Assembly: GCF_001011035.1 (NCBI RefSeq)
Contig: NZ_CP011492.1
Span: 5,997,001-6,061,000 of the forward strand
Origin: Streptomyces sp. CNQ-509
GTDB taxonomy: Bacteria > Actinomycetota > Actinomycetes > Streptomycetales > Streptomycetaceae
Length of the DNA stretch: 64,000 bases
Direction: 5' to 3'
Each line of letters opens with the position of its first letter. The stretch's first letter is position 1. The translations under genes and the position numbers were made by a program. Positions 33,726 to 41,998 of the stretch are shown piece after piece. Below the pieces are notes generated by a model that saw only the letters and a program-made list of their open reading frames with translations, searched no databases and had not been told where the DNA came from.

Positions 33726-34993
33726 GCGGCCCGCGCACCGTGCTCCGGCCGCGGCGCTTCACCCTGCGCGCCCGGCTGACCCTCGTCTACGGGGCCATGT
33801 TCCTGGCCGCCGGCGCCGTGCTCCTCGGCCTCACCTACGTCCTGTTCAACGCCCGCCTCGGCGCCGGCGGCACCTTCAACAGCAGCTCCACCGAACCCTC
33901 CGCGGCGCCGACCGGCACCCCCGCCCGCGCCCCCGGCCCCGGTCCGGAACCCGGGTTCGAACACCAGCGGTTCACCGAGAGCCGCGAGGACGTCCTGCGC
34001 GACGCCGCGGGCACCTCCCTCCTCACCCAGGGCGGCATCGCCCTCCTCGTCGTCGGTGCCGCCGCGGCCGGCTCCGGCTGGCTCGTCGCCGGCCGGGTCC
34101 TCGCCCCGCTGCACCGCGTCACCGACACCGCCCGGCGGATCGCCGACGCCCCCGCCGCCGGCCGCGGGCTGCACGAACGCATCGCGCTCGGCGGCCCCGA
34201 CGACGAGGTCAAGGAACTCGCCGACACCTTCGACACCATGGTCGAACGGCTCGACCGCTCCTTCGACGGCCAGCGCCGCTTCGTCGCCAACGCCTCCCAC
34301 GAGCTGCGCACCCCGCTCACCCTCGGCCGCGCCCTGGTCGAGACCGCCATGCACCGGCCCGCCGCCTCCGCGGACATCCGGCGCCTGGGCGAGGACCTGC
34401 TGCAGATCAACTCCCGCCACGAGCGGCTCATCAGCGGGCTGCTGCTCCTGGCCTCCTCCGAGAACGAGATCACCGAACGGCACCCCGTCGACCTCGCCGA
34501 CATCGTCACCCACGTCGTCGCCCAGGCCGTCTCCGAGGCGGCGAAGGCCGGGATCGAGGTGACCGTGAAGACCGCGGAGGCGTGGACCGCGGGCGACGCC
34601 CTGCTGCTGGAGCGGCTGGTGCACAACCTGGTCGAGAACGGCGTCCGCCACAACTCCGGCGCGGGCGGGTACGTCCGCGTCACCTGCGCCACCGGGGCCG
34701 GCGGCCGGGCCGAACTCCGGGTCGCCAACACCGGGCCCACCGTGCCCCCGTACGAGATCCCCGCCCTCTTCGAGCCGTTCCGCCGCCTGGGAGCCGACCG
34801 GCTGGTCACCGGCGGCGGGGCCGGGCTGGGGCTGTCGATCGTCCGGGCCGTCGCGCGCGCCCACGGCGGGGACGCGGCCGCCCGCCCCCGCGACGGCGGC
34901 GGGCTCACGGTGACGGTCACGCTGCCGCCGGACCCGGACGCCGGACGGCACTCCGGGCAGGACGCCGGACAGCGCGCGGGGCCCGCGTCCTAG
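33722..34993 (+). CDS. Sensor histidine kinase
   Basis: 423 residues from the ATG at 33722. Two membrane segments (about 18-40 and 105-128) flank an extracellular loop of about 65 residues rich in Pro/Thr/Ser. A HAMP domain follows, then His193 in the H-box VANASHELRTPLT, N-box VHNLVENGVRHN and G-box GGGAGLGLSIVRAVARAHGG. It should phosphorylate the preceding regulator. The short sensor loop suggests sensing at the membrane. Its TAG stop (34991-34993) is part of the palindromic element that follows. Confidence 0.92.
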   Translation: MSGPRTVLRPRRFTLRARLTLVYGAMFLAAGAVLLGLTYVLFNARLGAGGTFNSSSTEPSAAPTGTPARAPGPGPEPGFEHQRFTESREDVLRDAAGTSLLTQGGIALLVVGAAAAGSGWLVAGRVLAPLHRVTDTARRIADAPAAGRGLHERIALGGPDDEVKELADTFDTMVERLDRSFDGQRRFVANASHELRTPLTLGRALVETAMHRPAASADIRRLGEDLLQINSRHERLISGLLLLASSENEITERHPVDLADIVTHVVAQAVSEAAKAGIEVTVKTAEAWTAGDALLLERLVHNLVENGVRHNSGAGGYVRVTCATGAGGRAELRVANTGPTVPPYEIPALFEPFRRLGADRLVTGGGAGLGLSIVRAVARAHGGDAAARPRDGGGLTVTVTLPPDPDAGRHSGQDAGQRAGPAS

Positions 34994-35241
34994 GGTCTGT
35001 CTTCACTCTCCCGTCTGCGGCTGGGGGTACCGCCCACGCGCGCGCAGCGCGCTGTGGGGAAGGAGCCCGGCACGCACGCTCGCCGCGTTGTCGGGATCGG
35101 CCGAAGAGGCCCCCTATGCGGTCGGCCCTCCGCCTTGCGATCGCACGCACCAGACTCCCCCTACGCCCCGGGGGCGTGGGCGGTGCCCCCTGCCCCGCCC
35201 GCCCTACGGGCGAACGACGCGAGAGTGAAGAGAGACCCTAG
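34990..35241. mobile_element. 252-bp MITE-like palindromic element with terminal inverted repeats
   Basis: The ends are inverted repeats: bases 34990-35010 (CTAGGGTCTGTCTTCACTCT plus C) match the reverse complement of 35221-35241 at 20 of 21 positions. A second shared block GGGGGyACCGCCCACGC lies further in (35022-35038 and near 35172-35188 inverted). No protein is encoded. CTAG at each tip supplies the TAG stop of the histidine kinase and, on the other strand, of the LOG gene. No clear target duplication is visible beyond the shared CTAG. Confidence 0.65.
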
Positions 35242-36341
35242 TCCGCGGCGCCCAGCTTCAGCAGCGCCTCCGGCGCCTCCTCCACCCCGTCGACCAGCGC
35301 GATCCGCGGCGCCATCGGCCGGCCGTCCGCCAGCGCCGACAGCAACTGCCACGCCGGCAGCCGCGCCGACCAGTGGTCGCGGCCCACCAGCACCATCGGC
35401 CGCGGTTCGCCGCGCGACTCGTAGTAGTTGGGCGTCGCCGCGTCGAAGATCTCCTGCACCGTGCCCGCCGCGCCCGGCAGGAACACGACGCCCGCGGTGC
35501 TCCGGGCCAGCAGCCCGTCCTCGCGCAGCGCGTTCGCGAAGTACTTCGCGATGTGCCCCGCGAAGGCGTTCGGCGGCTCGTGGCCGTAGAACCAGGTGGG
35601 GATGCCGATCGAGTCGCCGCCGCCCGGCCACCGCTCCCGTACCGCGAACGCCGCCTCGGCCCACTGCGCCACCGAGGGCGTGAACGACGGCGCCTTGCCC
35701 AGCATCCGCACCGCCTCGTCCAGCATCGCGTCGTCGAACTCCACCGCGTACGCGCCCAGGTTGGCCGCCTCCATCGCGCCGGGACCGCCGCCCGTGGCCA
35801 CGTCGAATCCGGCGCGCACCAGCGCCCGGCCCAGCCGGGCCGCGCCCGCGTAGTCCTCGCCGCCGCGCTCCAGCGCGTGCCCGCCCATGACGCCGACGAC
35901 GGGGCGGCAGGCGCGCAGCCGCTCGTCCAGCGCGTTGGACATCGACTCGTCGTGCATGCCGCGGATGACGGCGGCGAATATGTCGTGCTCGGCGCGGGTG
36001 CGCTGGAACCAGGCGTACGAGCGGGCGTCGGGCGTCTGCTCGTACCCCCGCGCCAGGCCCGCGAACAGCTCGTCCGGGGTGTACAGCGCACCCCGGTACG
36101 GGTCGAACGGCAGATCCGGAACCACAGGGAAGACCAGCGCGCCGTCGCGCTGCACGCGGTGCGCCGCCTCCTCGGCCATCGGGCAGCCGAGGAACACCGC
36201 GCCGTGCACGTCCGCGGTGAGCAGCAGCCGCGTGCGGTCCGTCAGATCGACGGACTGCACGCGGAACCCGCTGATGGAACCGGAGGCGACGGCGGCGTCG
36301 AACTCGGCCAGGGACTCGATCTCGAAGGGGGAGTGCGGCAT
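35238..36341 (-). CDS. LOG-family Rossmann-fold protein with N-terminal extension
   Basis: 367 residues from the ATG at 36341, 7 nt after a -10-like box; a GTG at 36350 overlaps that box. The LOG signatures are GGGPGAMEAANLGAYA (about 182-197) and LPGAAGTVQEIFDAAT (about 287-302). LOG enzymes release cytokinin-type bases from nucleotide monophosphates. Typical LOG proteins are 180-220 residues; here about 140 extra N-terminal residues and a Trp/Tyr-rich insert occur. The exact reaction is uncertain. Its TAG stop lies in the palindromic element. Confidence 0.75.
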   Translation of the reverse strand: MPHSPFEIESLAEFDAAVASGSISGFRVQSVDLTDRTRLLLTADVHGAVFLGCPMAEEAAHRVQRDGALVFPVVPDLPFDPYRGALYTPDELFAGLARGYEQTPDARSYAWFQRTRAEHDIFAAVIRGMHDESMSNALDERLRACRPVVGVMGGHALERGGEDYAGAARLGRALVRAGFDVATGGGPGAMEAANLGAYAVEFDDAMLDEAVRMLGKAPSFTPSVAQWAEAAFAVRERWPGGGDSIGIPTWFYGHEPPNAFAGHIAKYFANALREDGLLARSTAGVVFLPGAAGTVQEIFDAATPNYYESRGEPRPMVLVGRDHWSARLPAWQLLSALADGRPMAPRIALVDGVEEAPEALLKLGAAD

Positions 36342-36348
36342 GCGCCCC

Positions 36349-36354
36349 ACCCTA
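36349..36354 (-). promoter_or_regulatory. -10-like TAGGGT before the LOG-family gene (leaderless)
   Basis: Reading leftward, TAGGGT is followed by 7 nt and the ATG at 36341. No ribosome site is present. It overlaps the end of the upstream serine hydrolase gene (stop at 36352). Confidence 0.45.
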
Positions 36355-37539
36355 GGCGCGTTCGCGCACCCGTTCGGCGATTCCGGTCGTCAGCTCCCGG
36401 TCCAGGTCCGGAAGATCCCACGCGCCCGCGCGGGTCGCGGCGTTGCTGATCCAGAAGACCAGCGTGCCGTCGTCCAGGAAGCGGGCGACGCGCCCCGAGG
36501 ACCACTCGTTGCCGCCGTCGTGGGTGGCGACGGGGGCGCCGCCGAGGTCGAGCAGGCTCCAGCCGTAGCCGTAGAAGGACCCGGCGCCGCCGCCTTCCGG
36601 GACGTACCGCGTGAACAGCAGCTTCCTCGCCTTCGCGGGCAGGACGCGGTCGCCGAGGAGGGCGCGGTGCCAGCGGAGCATGTCGCGGGCGGTGGAGAGC
36701 ATGCCGCCGTTGCCGCGGAGGTTCCAGTACGGGCCGTCGCCGGCCCAGGGATGGTCCATCGGCCGGCCCTGCGGGCGGCCCCGGCGGTCGTACTCGACGG
36801 CGATGCGGTCCCGGTCCCAGTCGGGCAGGACGTACCCGGTGTCGGTCATGCCGGCGGGGCGGAAGAGGTGGCCGGCGAGGTACGGCTCGTAGCCGGTGCC
36901 GGACGCCTCCTCCACGACGGCGGCCAGGAGGCTGTAGCCGGTGTTGGAGTACGCGTAGCGCTCGCCGGGCGGCGAGTGGAGCGGGGTGGCGAGGGCGCCG
37001 GAGACCAGCCCGGCGCGGGAGAGCGGGTCGTAGTCGTCGCCGAGGGACTCGGGCAGCCCCGCGGTGTGGGTGAGAAGGTGGTGGAGGGTGATGCCGCGCT
37101 TGTCCGCGGGCACGCCGTCGAGGTGGCGGGAGAGGGGGTCGGTGACGCGCAGCTTCCCCTCGGTCTGGAGCTTGACGATCGCCGCGGCGGTGAACTGCTT
37201 GGTCATCGACGCGATGTCGTACACGGTGCCGCAGCCCGCCCGCGCGCCGGTCCCGGGGTCGGCGGGCCCGCGCCCCGAGCAGGTCACCGCGGCCCCGCCG
37301 CGGGCGGCGACGACGGTGCCGGGCGCGTCTTCCGGCCACACCTCGTCGAGGTACTTCTCCACCGCCCGGGTGGCGGGGTCGCCGGCGCGCGCCTGCGTCC
37401 GTATCCCGGCGGCACCGTCGTCCCGCACGTCCCGGTCCCGGTCACGGTCCGCCCCGCACGCGGCCGCCGCCGGCAGCACCAGCAGCACGAGCAGGGCGGC
37501 GAGCAGGCGCCGGGCGCGGATGTCTCCGTACGTCGTCAT
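36352..37539 (-). CDS. Serine hydrolase lipoprotein, class C beta-lactamase/D-Ala-D-Ala carboxypeptidase family
   Basis: 395 residues. A lipoprotein signal (LLAALLVLLVLPAAAAC, Cys near 28) is followed by an acidic Arg/Asp linker. The catalytic SxxK is SMTK (about 110-113, in YDIASMTKQFTAAAIVKL), the Tyr motif is YSN (about 197), and HDGGNEW near residue 325 takes the place of the KTG-like box. These fit the beta-lactamase/DD-peptidase/esterase clan. Whether it is a beta-lactamase, a peptidase or an esterase cannot be read from sequence. It faces the cell exterior. Confidence 0.88.
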   Translation of the reverse strand: MTTYGDIRARRLLAALLVLLVLPAAAACGADRDRDRDVRDDGAAGIRTQARAGDPATRAVEKYLDEVWPEDAPGTVVAARGGAAVTCSGRGPADPGTGARAGCGTVYDIASMTKQFTAAAIVKLQTEGKLRVTDPLSRHLDGVPADKRGITLHHLLTHTAGLPESLGDDYDPLSRAGLVSGALATPLHSPPGERYAYSNTGYSLLAAVVEEASGTGYEPYLAGHLFRPAGMTDTGYVLPDWDRDRIAVEYDRRGRPQGRPMDHPWAGDGPYWNLRGNGGMLSTARDMLRWHRALLGDRVLPAKARKLLFTRYVPEGGGAGSFYGYGWSLLDLGGAPVATHDGGNEWSSGRVARFLDDGTLVFWISNAATRAGAWDLPDLDRELTTGIAERVRERA

Positions 37540-37660
37540 GCGGGGAGGCTAGGCAGCGGGCGCCCCCGGGGTCGTCACGCGCCCGGGCGAACCGCGGGCG
37601 CTCACACGGGGGACGCGGAAGTCCCCCGCACGGGGGAGGGACGGCCGTTGCCGCCCTCCG

Positions 37661-38878
37661 CTAGCGCAGCGGCAGTGACGCCAGTTCGCCCAGGGCCAGG
37701 GACAGGGGGGCGAAGACCGCCAGGAGGACCGTCGTGCGGAGCAGCGCCGCGCGGCGCAGCAGGCGGGGGGAGGCGCCGAGGCGGAGGAGGGCGGTGGTGG
37801 CGTGGGTGCGGGCGCGTTTGGACTCCAGCGCCGCCATGCCCGCCGTCGCCACCGCGCAGCCCACCACCAGGGCCGCGCCCAGCACCGTCAACGGGCCCAG
37901 CGACCGGGCGTCGTCGCCGTCCGGCCAGACGAGCGTGCACAGCACCCCGCCCGCCGCCACCGCGCACAGCGCGCCCAGCGGGCGGCCCACCCGGCGGGCC
38001 TCCTGCTGGAGCACCCGCCCGGCGAGCAGCCGCAGGGCACCCGGGCGCAGCGCGCCCAGCAGCCGGCCGCAGAGGTGGACGATGCCGGGGCCCGCGAGGA
38101 TCAGGCCCGCCGTGATCAGGGCCCAGCTCGCGACGACCGCCGGCGCCGCGTCGCCGGAGCCGCCGGGCAGCGGCAGCTTCAGCGCCGCGTCGTCCCCGGC
38201 GCTCGCGAAGCTGCCCGCGTACGCGCCGAGGGCCAGGCCCGTCGTCGCCAGCGCGGTGCCCCACGGCAGGTCGGCGGGGACCGGCGGGTCGTCGCCGCCC
38301 GGCCCCGGTGCGGCCAGGGCCACCCCGGTCGCGTCCGCCGCCTCGCGCCGGGCCCGCAGCCGGGCCGCCGCCGCGGCGGAGCCCTGCGCCGCCGTACGCC
38401 GCGGGCGCAGGCTCGCCGCGCTCGCCGCCGCGGCCAGCGCCGGTACGCAGGTGAGCAGCGTGAGCGCGCCGGCGACGGGCAGCGGGCCGCCGGCGCCGAG
38501 GAGCGCGGCGGCGGCGCCGTCGAACGGCAGCCCCGACAGGTCGCCGCGCAGGTGCAGGAAGAACAGCAGCGCCAGCGCGCTGCCCAGCAGGCACGACACC
38601 GCCGTCGTCACCGCGGCGACCGCCGGCGCCGTGGCCGGGCCGAAGCCCGCGGAGGAGAGCGCCTGCGACGGCCTTGCGTGCGGGTCGGTACGGGCCACGG
38701 CCACCGCGAACTGGACGGTGGCCGCCAGCGGCGCCACGCACCACAGCAGTTGCTGGGGCGAGGCGTGGCCCAGGGCGGTCAGCAGCAGGAAGCCGACGCC
38801 GGCCGAGGCGCACGCGACGAGCAGCCTGCGGAGCAGGACCAGCGGGTGGGAGCCGCGGGCTAGGCGGAGACTGAGCAC
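37661..38878 (-). CDS. FtsX-like ABC transporter permease (partner of degenerate ATPase)
   Basis: 405 residues from the GTG at 38878, which has a GGAGGA ribosome site 5 nt upstream; the first 19 nt overlap the ATPase gene. About eight hydrophobic segments (LLVACASAGVGFLLLTALG, TALATTGLALGAYAGSF, AVVASWALITAGLILAGPGIV, LLRTTVLLAVFAPLSLALGELA) indicate an integral membrane protein. The C-terminal TTALLRLGASPRLLRRAALLRTTV loop resembles the coupling helix of FtsX/MacB permeases. Its substrate is unknown. Confidence 0.8.
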   Translation of the reverse strand: MLSLRLARGSHPLVLLRRLLVACASAGVGFLLLTALGHASPQQLLWCVAPLAATVQFAVAVARTDPHARPSQALSSAGFGPATAPAVAAVTTAVSCLLGSALALLFFLHLRGDLSGLPFDGAAAALLGAGGPLPVAGALTLLTCVPALAAAASAASLRPRRTAAQGSAAAAARLRARREAADATGVALAAPGPGGDDPPVPADLPWGTALATTGLALGAYAGSFASAGDDAALKLPLPGGSGDAAPAVVASWALITAGLILAGPGIVHLCGRLLGALRPGALRLLAGRVLQQEARRVGRPLGALCAVAAGGVLCTLVWPDGDDARSLGPLTVLGAALVVGCAVATAGMAALESKRARTHATTALLRLGASPRLLRRAALLRTTVLLAVFAPLSLALGELASLPLR

Positions 38879-39678
38879 GGGTCCTCCGAGTTCTCCGTCG
38901 GCCGCGCCGCCCCTGCCTCCGTACCCGCTGCCGCCGCCCCGTCCCCGTACCCCGCGACCTCCGCCGCCGTCCGCGCCCCGCTCGCCCGGCGCCCGTCGAC
39001 CAGCGGGAACGTCCGGTCGGCCGCCCCGGCGACGGCCGCGTCGCCCTCCGGCCCGGCGAGCACGACGCTGATCCCGTGCGAGCGCGCCGCCGCGACGAGC
39101 GTGCGCAGCGCCTGCATCCCCTCCGCCCGCCGCAGCGGAGCCGTCGGCTCGTCGGCGAAGACCACGTCGGGCCCGGCGACCAGCGCGCGGGCGATGGCGA
39201 CGTGCTGCCGCTGCTGCTGCGGCAGCTCCGCGGGCCGGCAGCGCGCGATGCCGCCCGCGTCGAGGCGCTCCAGCCACTCCATCGCCGCGCGCCGCGCCAC
39301 GCGGTGCGCATCGCCGGCCAGCAGCAGCGGCAGCGCCACGTTCTCCCAGGCGGTCAGCTCGGGGACCAGCTCGGGGCGGGTGCCGATCCAGCCGAAGCGG
39401 TCCCGGCGCAGCCGCTCGCGGGCGCCGGCGGAGAGGGTGTGCACGGGGCCGCTGTTGAACCACACCTCGCCCTGCTGGGGCAGCAGTTGCCCGGACAGGC
39501 ACTTCAGCAGCGTCGTCTTGCCGCTGCCGCGCGGCCCGAGGACGGCGAGGATCTCGCCCTGTGCGACGCCCAGCGAGACGCCGGCCAGCGCCGGGGTGCC
39601 GCCGTGGGCGTAGTGCAGGGAGCGGGCCCACAGCACGTCGTTGTCGGGTGGGGCGGTCCGAGTGGTCGCCGCGGTCAT
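38860..39678 (-). CDS. ABC transporter ATPase with degenerate motifs
   Basis: 272 residues. Walker A GPRGSGKTT (about 48-56) and Walker B VVFADEPT are intact. The Q-loop lacks Gln (FGWIGTRPELV), the signature LSGGQ reads LPQQQ, the D-loop is changed (PLRRAE) and the H-loop His is missing (VVLAGPEGD). A disordered Ala/Gly-rich tail of about 45 residues follows. ATP binding looks possible; efficient hydrolysis does not. It is encoded with a dedicated permease and overlaps it by 19 nt. Confidence 0.82.
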   Translation of the reverse strand: MTAATTRTAPPDNDVLWARSLHYAHGGTPALAGVSLGVAQGEILAVLGPRGSGKTTLLKCLSGQLLPQQGEVWFNSGPVHTLSAGARERLRRDRFGWIGTRPELVPELTAWENVALPLLLAGDAHRVARRAAMEWLERLDAGGIARCRPAELPQQQRQHVAIARALVAGPDVVFADEPTAPLRRAEGMQALRTLVAAARSHGISVVLAGPEGDAAVAGAADRTFPLVDGRRASGARTAAEVAGYGDGAAAAGTEAGAARPTENSEDPCSVSA

Positions 39679-39857
39679 CGCACACCTCTTTCCCTGGGTC
39701 CCCTTGCGCCCCCACGGTGGTGGAACGAGGACGGCGGGCTCCGGTCACTCGCACCCTAGGAAGGGGCGGCGGAACCGCAGGTGAGGCGGCGGGCGGCGCG
39801 CCGGATGGTCCGCTCGTACGGACGGACCGCCCGGCGCGCGCACCGGGACGGGCAGGG

Positions 39858-41270
39858 TCAGAGCCGCGCCCAGGCGTCGGTGAGGACGCCCCGCAGGATC
39901 TGCTCCGCCTCGTCGAAGACCGCCTGGTCGGCGACGAGCGGCGGGGCGAGCTGCACCACCGGGTCGCCGCGGTCGTCGGCGCGGCAGTACAGGCCGTTCT
40001 CGAAGAGCGCCCGGGAGAGGAAGCCGTAGAGGACCCGCTCGGTCTCCTCGGCCGTGAAGGTCTCCTTGGTGGCCTTGTCCTTCACCAGCTCGATGCCGTA
40101 GAAGTAGCCGCTGCCGCGCACGTCGCCGACGATCGGCAGGTCGAGCAGCCGTCGCAGGGTGGCGTGGAACGCCTCCTCGTTGGCGCGTACGTGGCCGTAG
40201 AGGTCCTCGCGGTCGAAGATGTCGAGGTTGGCGAGGGCGACCGCGCAGGAGACGGGGTGGCCGCCGAAGGTGTAGCCGTGCGGGAAGGTGTTGCCGCCGG
40301 CGTAGAAGGGCTCGGCGACGCGGTCGGAGACCAGGCAGGCGGCGAGCGGCGAGTAGCCGGAGGTCAGGCCCTTGGCGCAGGTGATGAGGTCGGGCACGTA
40401 GCCGTACCGGTCGCAGCCGAACATGTGGCCCAGCCGGCCGAAGGCGCAGATGACCTCGTCGGAGACGAGCAGCACGTCGTACGTGTCGCAGATCTCCCGC
40501 ACCCGCGCGAAGTACCCGGGCGGCGGCGGGAAGCAGCCGCCGGCGTTCTGCACCGGCTCCAGGAAGACCGCGGCGACCGTCTCCGGGCCCTCGAAGAGGA
40601 TCTGCTGCTCGATCTGGTCGGCGGCCCAGCGGCCGAACGCCGCCGGCTCCTCGGGGGCACCACCGTGCCCGGCAGCCCGGTAGATGTTGGTGTTCGCGAC
40701 CTTGCGGGCGCCGGGGACCAGCGGCTCGAAGGGGGCCTTGAGCCCCGGCAGGCCGGTGATGGAGAGGGCGCCCTGCGGGGTGCCGTGGTAGGCGACGGCA
40801 CGGGAGATCACCTTGTACTTGCCGGGCCGGCCGGTGAGCTTGAAGTACTGCTTGGCCAGCTTCCAGGCGGTCTCGACCGCCTCGCCGCCGCCGGTGGAGA
40901 AGAACACCTTGTTCAGGTCGCCGGGGGCGCCGGCCGCCAGCCGCTCGGCGAGTTCGACGGCCTTGGGGTGGGCGTAGGACCAGATCGGGAAGTACGCCAG
41001 CTCCGCGGCCTGCTTGGCGGCGGCCTCGGCCAGCTCGGTGCGGCCGTGTCCGGCCTGCACCACGAAGAGGCCGGCGAGGCCGTCGAGGTAGCGCTTGCCC
41101 GTCTCGTCGTAGATGTACGCGCCGTCGCCGCGGACGATGGTGGGCACGGGGGCGTTCTCGTACGACGACATCCTGGTGAAGTGCATCCACAGGTGGTCGT
41201 ACGCGGCCTTCGAGGTGGCCGAGGGGGTGGCGCCGGATGCGGCGGTGCTGCTGTCCTTGCTCACGGTCAT
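39858..41270 (-). CDS. Class III PLP aminotransferase, probably putrescine/GABA type
   Basis: 470 residues from the ATG at 41270, which overlaps the Lrp stop by 1 nt. The family motifs are FSTGGGEAVETAWKLAKQY, VFLEPVQNAGGCFPPPPGY, LLVSDEVICAFGRLG and the PLP lysine Lys300 in LITCAKGLTSGYSPLAA. Related streptomycete enzymes act on putrescine, cadaverine or GABA-like amines. The adjacent Lrp regulator, aldehyde dehydrogenases and PotDABC transporter support a polyamine role. The exact amine donor is not fixed by sequence. Confidence 0.88.
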   Translation of the reverse strand: MTVSKDSSTAASGATPSATSKAAYDHLWMHFTRMSSYENAPVPTIVRGDGAYIYDETGKRYLDGLAGLFVVQAGHGRTELAEAAAKQAAELAYFPIWSYAHPKAVELAERLAAGAPGDLNKVFFSTGGGEAVETAWKLAKQYFKLTGRPGKYKVISRAVAYHGTPQGALSITGLPGLKAPFEPLVPGARKVANTNIYRAAGHGGAPEEPAAFGRWAADQIEQQILFEGPETVAAVFLEPVQNAGGCFPPPPGYFARVREICDTYDVLLVSDEVICAFGRLGHMFGCDRYGYVPDLITCAKGLTSGYSPLAACLVSDRVAEPFYAGGNTFPHGYTFGGHPVSCAVALANLDIFDREDLYGHVRANEEAFHATLRRLLDLPIVGDVRGSGYFYGIELVKDKATKETFTAEETERVLYGFLSRALFENGLYCRADDRGDPVVQLAPPLVADQAVFDEAEQILRGVLTDAWARL

Positions 41271-41743
41271 CAGGTTCCCCACGAGTAGGTCTGCTTGCGC
41301 AGCTTCAGGTACACGAAGCTCTCCGTGGCGCGGACGCCGGGCAGCGCCCGGATCCGCTTGTTGATGAGCTCCAGCAGGTGGGCGTCGTCGTGGCAGACGA
41401 CTTCGGCGAGCAGGTCGAAGGAGCCGGCGGTCACCACCACGTAGTCGACCTCGTCGAGCCCGGCCAGCGCGTCCGCGACCGGCTCGACGTCGCCGTCGAC
41501 GGTGATGCCGATCATCGCCTGTCTCATGAAGCCGACCGTCAGCGGGTCGGTGACGGCGACGATCTGCATGACACCCTGCTCCAGCAGCTTCTGCACCCGC
41601 TGGCGCACGGCCGCCTCGGACAGGCCGACGGCCTTGCCTATCGCGGCGTACGAGCGGCGGCCGTCCTGCTGCAACTGCTCGACGATCTTCAGCGAGACGT
41701 CGTCCAGCGCCGAGCCCGCCTGCTTCTTGTCATGTGTGGCCAC
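41270..41743 (-). CDS. Lrp/AsnC-family transcriptional regulator
   Basis: 157 residues from the GTG at 41743. The helix-turn-helix (LDDVSLKIVEQLQQDGRRSYAAIGKAVGLSEAAVRQRVQKLLEQGV, about 14-59) and the RAM ligand domain (VDGDVEPVADALAGLDEVDYVVVTAGSFDLLAEV) are clear. It overlaps the aminotransferase downstream by 1 nt and is divergent from the first aldehyde dehydrogenase, so it probably controls both in response to an amino acid or amine. The 255-bp divergent gap would hold its operators. Confidence 0.92.
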   Translation of the reverse strand: MATHDKKQAGSALDDVSLKIVEQLQQDGRRSYAAIGKAVGLSEAAVRQRVQKLLEQGVMQIVAVTDPLTVGFMRQAMIGITVDGDVEPVADALAGLDEVDYVVVTAGSFDLLAEVVCHDDAHLLELINKRIRALPGVRATESFVYLKLRKQTYSWGT

Positions 41744-41934
41744 GCTGTCACTCTGCCCGAGCGCCGGAGCCCGCCGCAAGGGATCGGAAACTGAATCCGT
41801 GGATGAATGGCGTACAGGCGATGGATTCGCTTGTTCCAAGATGCTTGAGCTGTCAATCTCGTACGAGGACGGGGAAGTGGCCGCACCGGCGAGGCCGCGG
41901 GCGGCGACGGAAGTCTTCCTGTTCAGGCGCCTCG

Positions 41935-41962
41935 TGACGGGCAAATCTCCCGCCGTTAGGGT
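41935..41962 (+). promoter_or_regulatory. Promoter of the aldehyde dehydrogenase gene (TGACGG-16-TAGGGT)
   Basis: A -35-like TGACGG (41935-41940) is separated by 16 bp from TAGGGT (41957-41962). The start would fall about 30 nt before the GTG, leaving room for the GGAGGG ribosome site at 41988-41993. Confidence 0.5.
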
Positions 41963-41998
41963 GGGGCGCATCAGCGGACCGACTACTGGAGGGTCGCA

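Noticed and set aside
33951..33975. GGTTCGA-like stretch resembling a tRNA T-arm
   Set aside because: It lies inside the histidine kinase frame and no cloverleaf can be built around it. No tRNA was found in the window.
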